NCBI RefSeq assembly: GCF_007744675.1
Contig: NZ_CP036269.1
Coordinates: forward strand, 2,583,546 to 2,647,545
Direction of reading: 5' to 3'
Length of the DNA stretch: 64,000 nt
Source: Gimesia alba
Lineage (GTDB): Bacteria > Planctomycetota > Planctomycetia > Planctomycetales > Planctomycetaceae
Position 1 is the first letter of the stretch. Every line of letters starts with the position of its first letter. The translations under genes were made by a program, and so were the position numbers. Under the pieces are notes generated by a model. The model ran no database searches. It worked only from the letters and a program-made list of their open reading frames with translations, and had not been told where the DNA came from. Below, piece by piece: positions 62,523 to 64,000 of the stretch.

Positions 62523-63568
62523 TGTCGGCAGATCGCAGCTGCAGAGGGAAAAACTCGCGTTCGACTCAGTACTGGATTTTACTCGGTATCGTCGCAGCGC
62601 TGACTCTGCTCACAGGCATGTACTCATTGAGTGTGGGGCCGACTGTGGTTCATCGACACGAGTATTGGCAAGCATTCACCCAGTTCAACAACGCCAGTGA
62701 TGCGCACTTCGTCTTACGTGAACTCCGTTTACCGCGTGCTGTTCTTGCGGGACTCGTCGGTGCGTGCCTGGCAACATCTGGCGCGCTGATGCAAGGCGTC
62801 ACGCGGAATCCATTGGCGGGACCATCGATCATGGGACTCAGTGCCGGTGGAACACTCTGTTTGTTAATTGGCTTGTTAGTCAATCCCCGTCTGGGTTATA
62901 GCGCTGCCATCGGATTATCATTGGGCGGTGCTGTCTGCGGTTACCTGACCGTCTGCTCGGTCACGTTGCTTTCGCGACGTGGGATGACGCCTGCCGGTTT
63001 TGCACTGGCGGGCGCCGTTGTCTCCGCCATGTTTGGGGCGATTACGCATGGTCTGACGATCTATTTCTCACTCCATGATGAAATGCTCTACTGGACCGTG
63101 GGAGGTGTCTCACATGTCTCCTGGGCGCAAGTATTTGTCCTGTTACCTGTCTGTCTGATTGGGTTGGTGGTGGCGCTGGCCTTGTCACCAGCGGTTACTG
63201 TTCTCAATTTGGGAGAGGAAATTGCTGCGGGACTGGGGCAACGAACTACATTGACGCGATTGGGGGCGACATTCGCGGTGCTGCTGCTGACCGGCGGAGC
63301 GATTGCAGTGGCCGGACCGGTCGGTTTCGTTGGTCTGATGGTCCCGCATTTTGCCCGGATGTTCGCCGGTGTGGACTATCGTCGCATCATTCCTCTTTCC
63401 GTCGCTCTGGGTGCCTGTCTCACCATGATCGCGGACATTGCATCGCGTTCGCTGGTGGAGGGCCGGGAAGTGCCACTCGGACTGTTTACGACCTTAATCG
63501 GTGCTCCGTTCTTCGTTTACCTGGCCAGAAGACGTTCGTCCGCTCGCAACCTCGACGAGGGAGAGTAA
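62522..63568 (+). CDS. FecCD-family siderophore ABC permease
   Basis: A 348-residue inner-membrane permease with about nine to ten helices. Family motifs: HFVLRELRLPRAVLAGLVGACLATSG-type sequence, GVTRNPLAGPSIMGLSAGG, LGQRTTLTRLGATFAVLL, and VGLMVPHFARMFAGVDYR with the cytoplasmic coupling helix. Works as a dimer with a second permease (next gene) and an ATPase beyond the window. Translation is coupled to the binding protein through a one-base overlap. Confidence 0.95.
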   Translation: MSADRSCRGKNSRSTQYWILLGIVAALTLLTGMYSLSVGPTVVHRHEYWQAFTQFNNASDAHFVLRELRLPRAVLAGLVGACLATSGALMQGVTRNPLAGPSIMGLSAGGTLCLLIGLLVNPRLGYSAAIGLSLGGAVCGYLTVCSVTLLSRRGMTPAGFALAGAVVSAMFGAITHGLTIYFSLHDEMLYWTVGGVSHVSWAQVFVLLPVCLIGLVVALALSPAVTVLNLGEEIAAGLGQRTTLTRLGATFAVLLLTGGAIAVAGPVGFVGLMVPHFARMFAGVDYRRIIPLSVALGACLTMIADIASRSLVEGREVPLGLFTTLIGAPFFVYLARRRSSARNLDEGE

Positions 63569-63571
63569 CGA

Positions 63572-64000
63572 ATGACTTGTAAACAAATCTTTCTGCTGCT
63601 TCTCGGGGTATTGCTTGCAATCGCGCTGGCCAGTCTGAGCCTGGGGAACCAATCCTTCTCGCCTTTGCGATTGGGACAAATCTTGTTTGGCGAGGGAGAT
63701 GAGATCCAGCGCATGATCTTGCTGTCCTTTCGGCTACCGCGTATCCTGATGGCCGTGATGGTCGGCGCCGCCCTGGCCGTTTCAGGCGTACTCATGCAGT
63801 GCGTTTTGCGAAATGATCTTGCCGAACCCGGCATCATGGGAGTTTCCAGTGGCGGAAATCTGGGCGTCAGTCTGGCAATCATTTTCGGAGGATCTGAGTT
63901 GATCTCTCCCTGGACATTGCCTGTAATGAGCATTGTTTGCGCGATGACAACGGTTCTTCTCGTTTGTATTCTGGCTTATGATCGGTATGCTCTTTCGCCG
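63572..64000 (+). CDS. FecCD-family siderophore ABC permease, second subunit (partial)
   Basis: Starts with ATG at 63572 (MTCKQIFLLLLGVLLAIAL), three bases after the preceding stop. It runs to the window end with FRLPRILMAVMVGAALAVSG, VLRNDLAEPGIMGVSSGGNLG, and further helices. Only the N-terminal 143 residues are visible. Forms a heterodimer with the preceding permease. Confidence 0.93.
   Translation, partial: MTCKQIFLLLLGVLLAIALASLSLGNQSFSPLRLGQILFGEGDEIQRMILLSFRLPRILMAVMVGAALAVSGVLMQCVLRNDLAEPGIMGVSSGGNLGVSLAIIFGGSELISPWTLPVMSIVCAMTTVLLVCILAYDRYALSP

Noticed and set aside
1-64000. tRNA, rRNA and known riboswitches
   Set aside because: No CCA-ended cloverleaf, rRNA-like stretch or recognisable riboswitch core was seen by eye; a covariance-model search would be decisive.

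Overview
The window looks like the chromosome of a planctomycete with roughly 50% GC, most like Gimesia (inferred from gene content and composition, not from a marker gene). The diagnostic families are two DUF1592/DUF1552 gene pairs carrying planctomycete-type cytochrome motifs, two sulfatases, a DUF1559 pseudopilin-like protein, a PVC-type haem-binding dehydrogenase, a Tat-exported Gfo/Idh/MocA oxidoreductase and a MoxR/DUF58/VWA/DUF4159 operon. No rRNA, tRNA or CRISPR array was seen.

Layout. 1-1.5 kb: the tail of an unknown gene, a DUF6933 + GIY-YIG fusion and a small orphan. 1.5-12.7 kb: four exported proteins on the minus strand, dominated by a ~2220-residue protein that carries a secretin-type C-terminal motif and very long helical inserts; this is the best candidate for an undescribed surface or secretion system. 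13-15.4 kb: a HEAT-repeat gene split by a 936-bp IS5-family element with a TA target duplication; removing the IS restores a 495-codon frame. 15.8-32.1 kb: a nine-gene plus-strand operon (MoxR ATPase, DUF58, two VWA membrane proteins, a coiled-coil membrane protein, DUF4159, a metallophosphoesterase-like tetrahaem cytochrome, a thioredoxin/HEAT protein, a SIMPL protein). 32.2-41.6 kb: two paralogous DUF1592-DUF1552 pairs separated by an AT-rich island of orphan genes and repeats. 41.9-48 kb: a probably cytosolic sulfatase, two pseudopilin-like proteins, a gene remnant, orphans and an exported sulfatase. 48-53.3 kb: a LacI-type regulator, with palindromic operator candidates upstream, overlapping a 1367-residue haem/propeller/DUF6807 protein. 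53.4-58.1 kb: a neutral ceramidase-like enzyme, an oxidoreductase and two small proteins. 58.8 kb to the end: kelch protein, DUF1559 protein, lipoprotein and a siderophore-type ABC importer (binding protein, permease, second permease cut by the window edge).

From about 36.2 to 58.3 kb the gaps are seeded with at least eleven related hairpins (GTCAGGACTCTT...AAGAGTCCTGAC type) and with fragments of a second, longer mosaic repeat. Neither was noticed in the first 35 kb. Some copies sit where terminators would be, one supplies the 3' end of a reading frame and one marks the break point of a gene remnant. Functionally the window is mostly about the cell envelope: degradation of complex sulfated or glycosylated substrates outside the cytoplasm, c-type haem redox proteins, envelope quality-control proteins of the MoxR/VWA type and iron-siderophore uptake.
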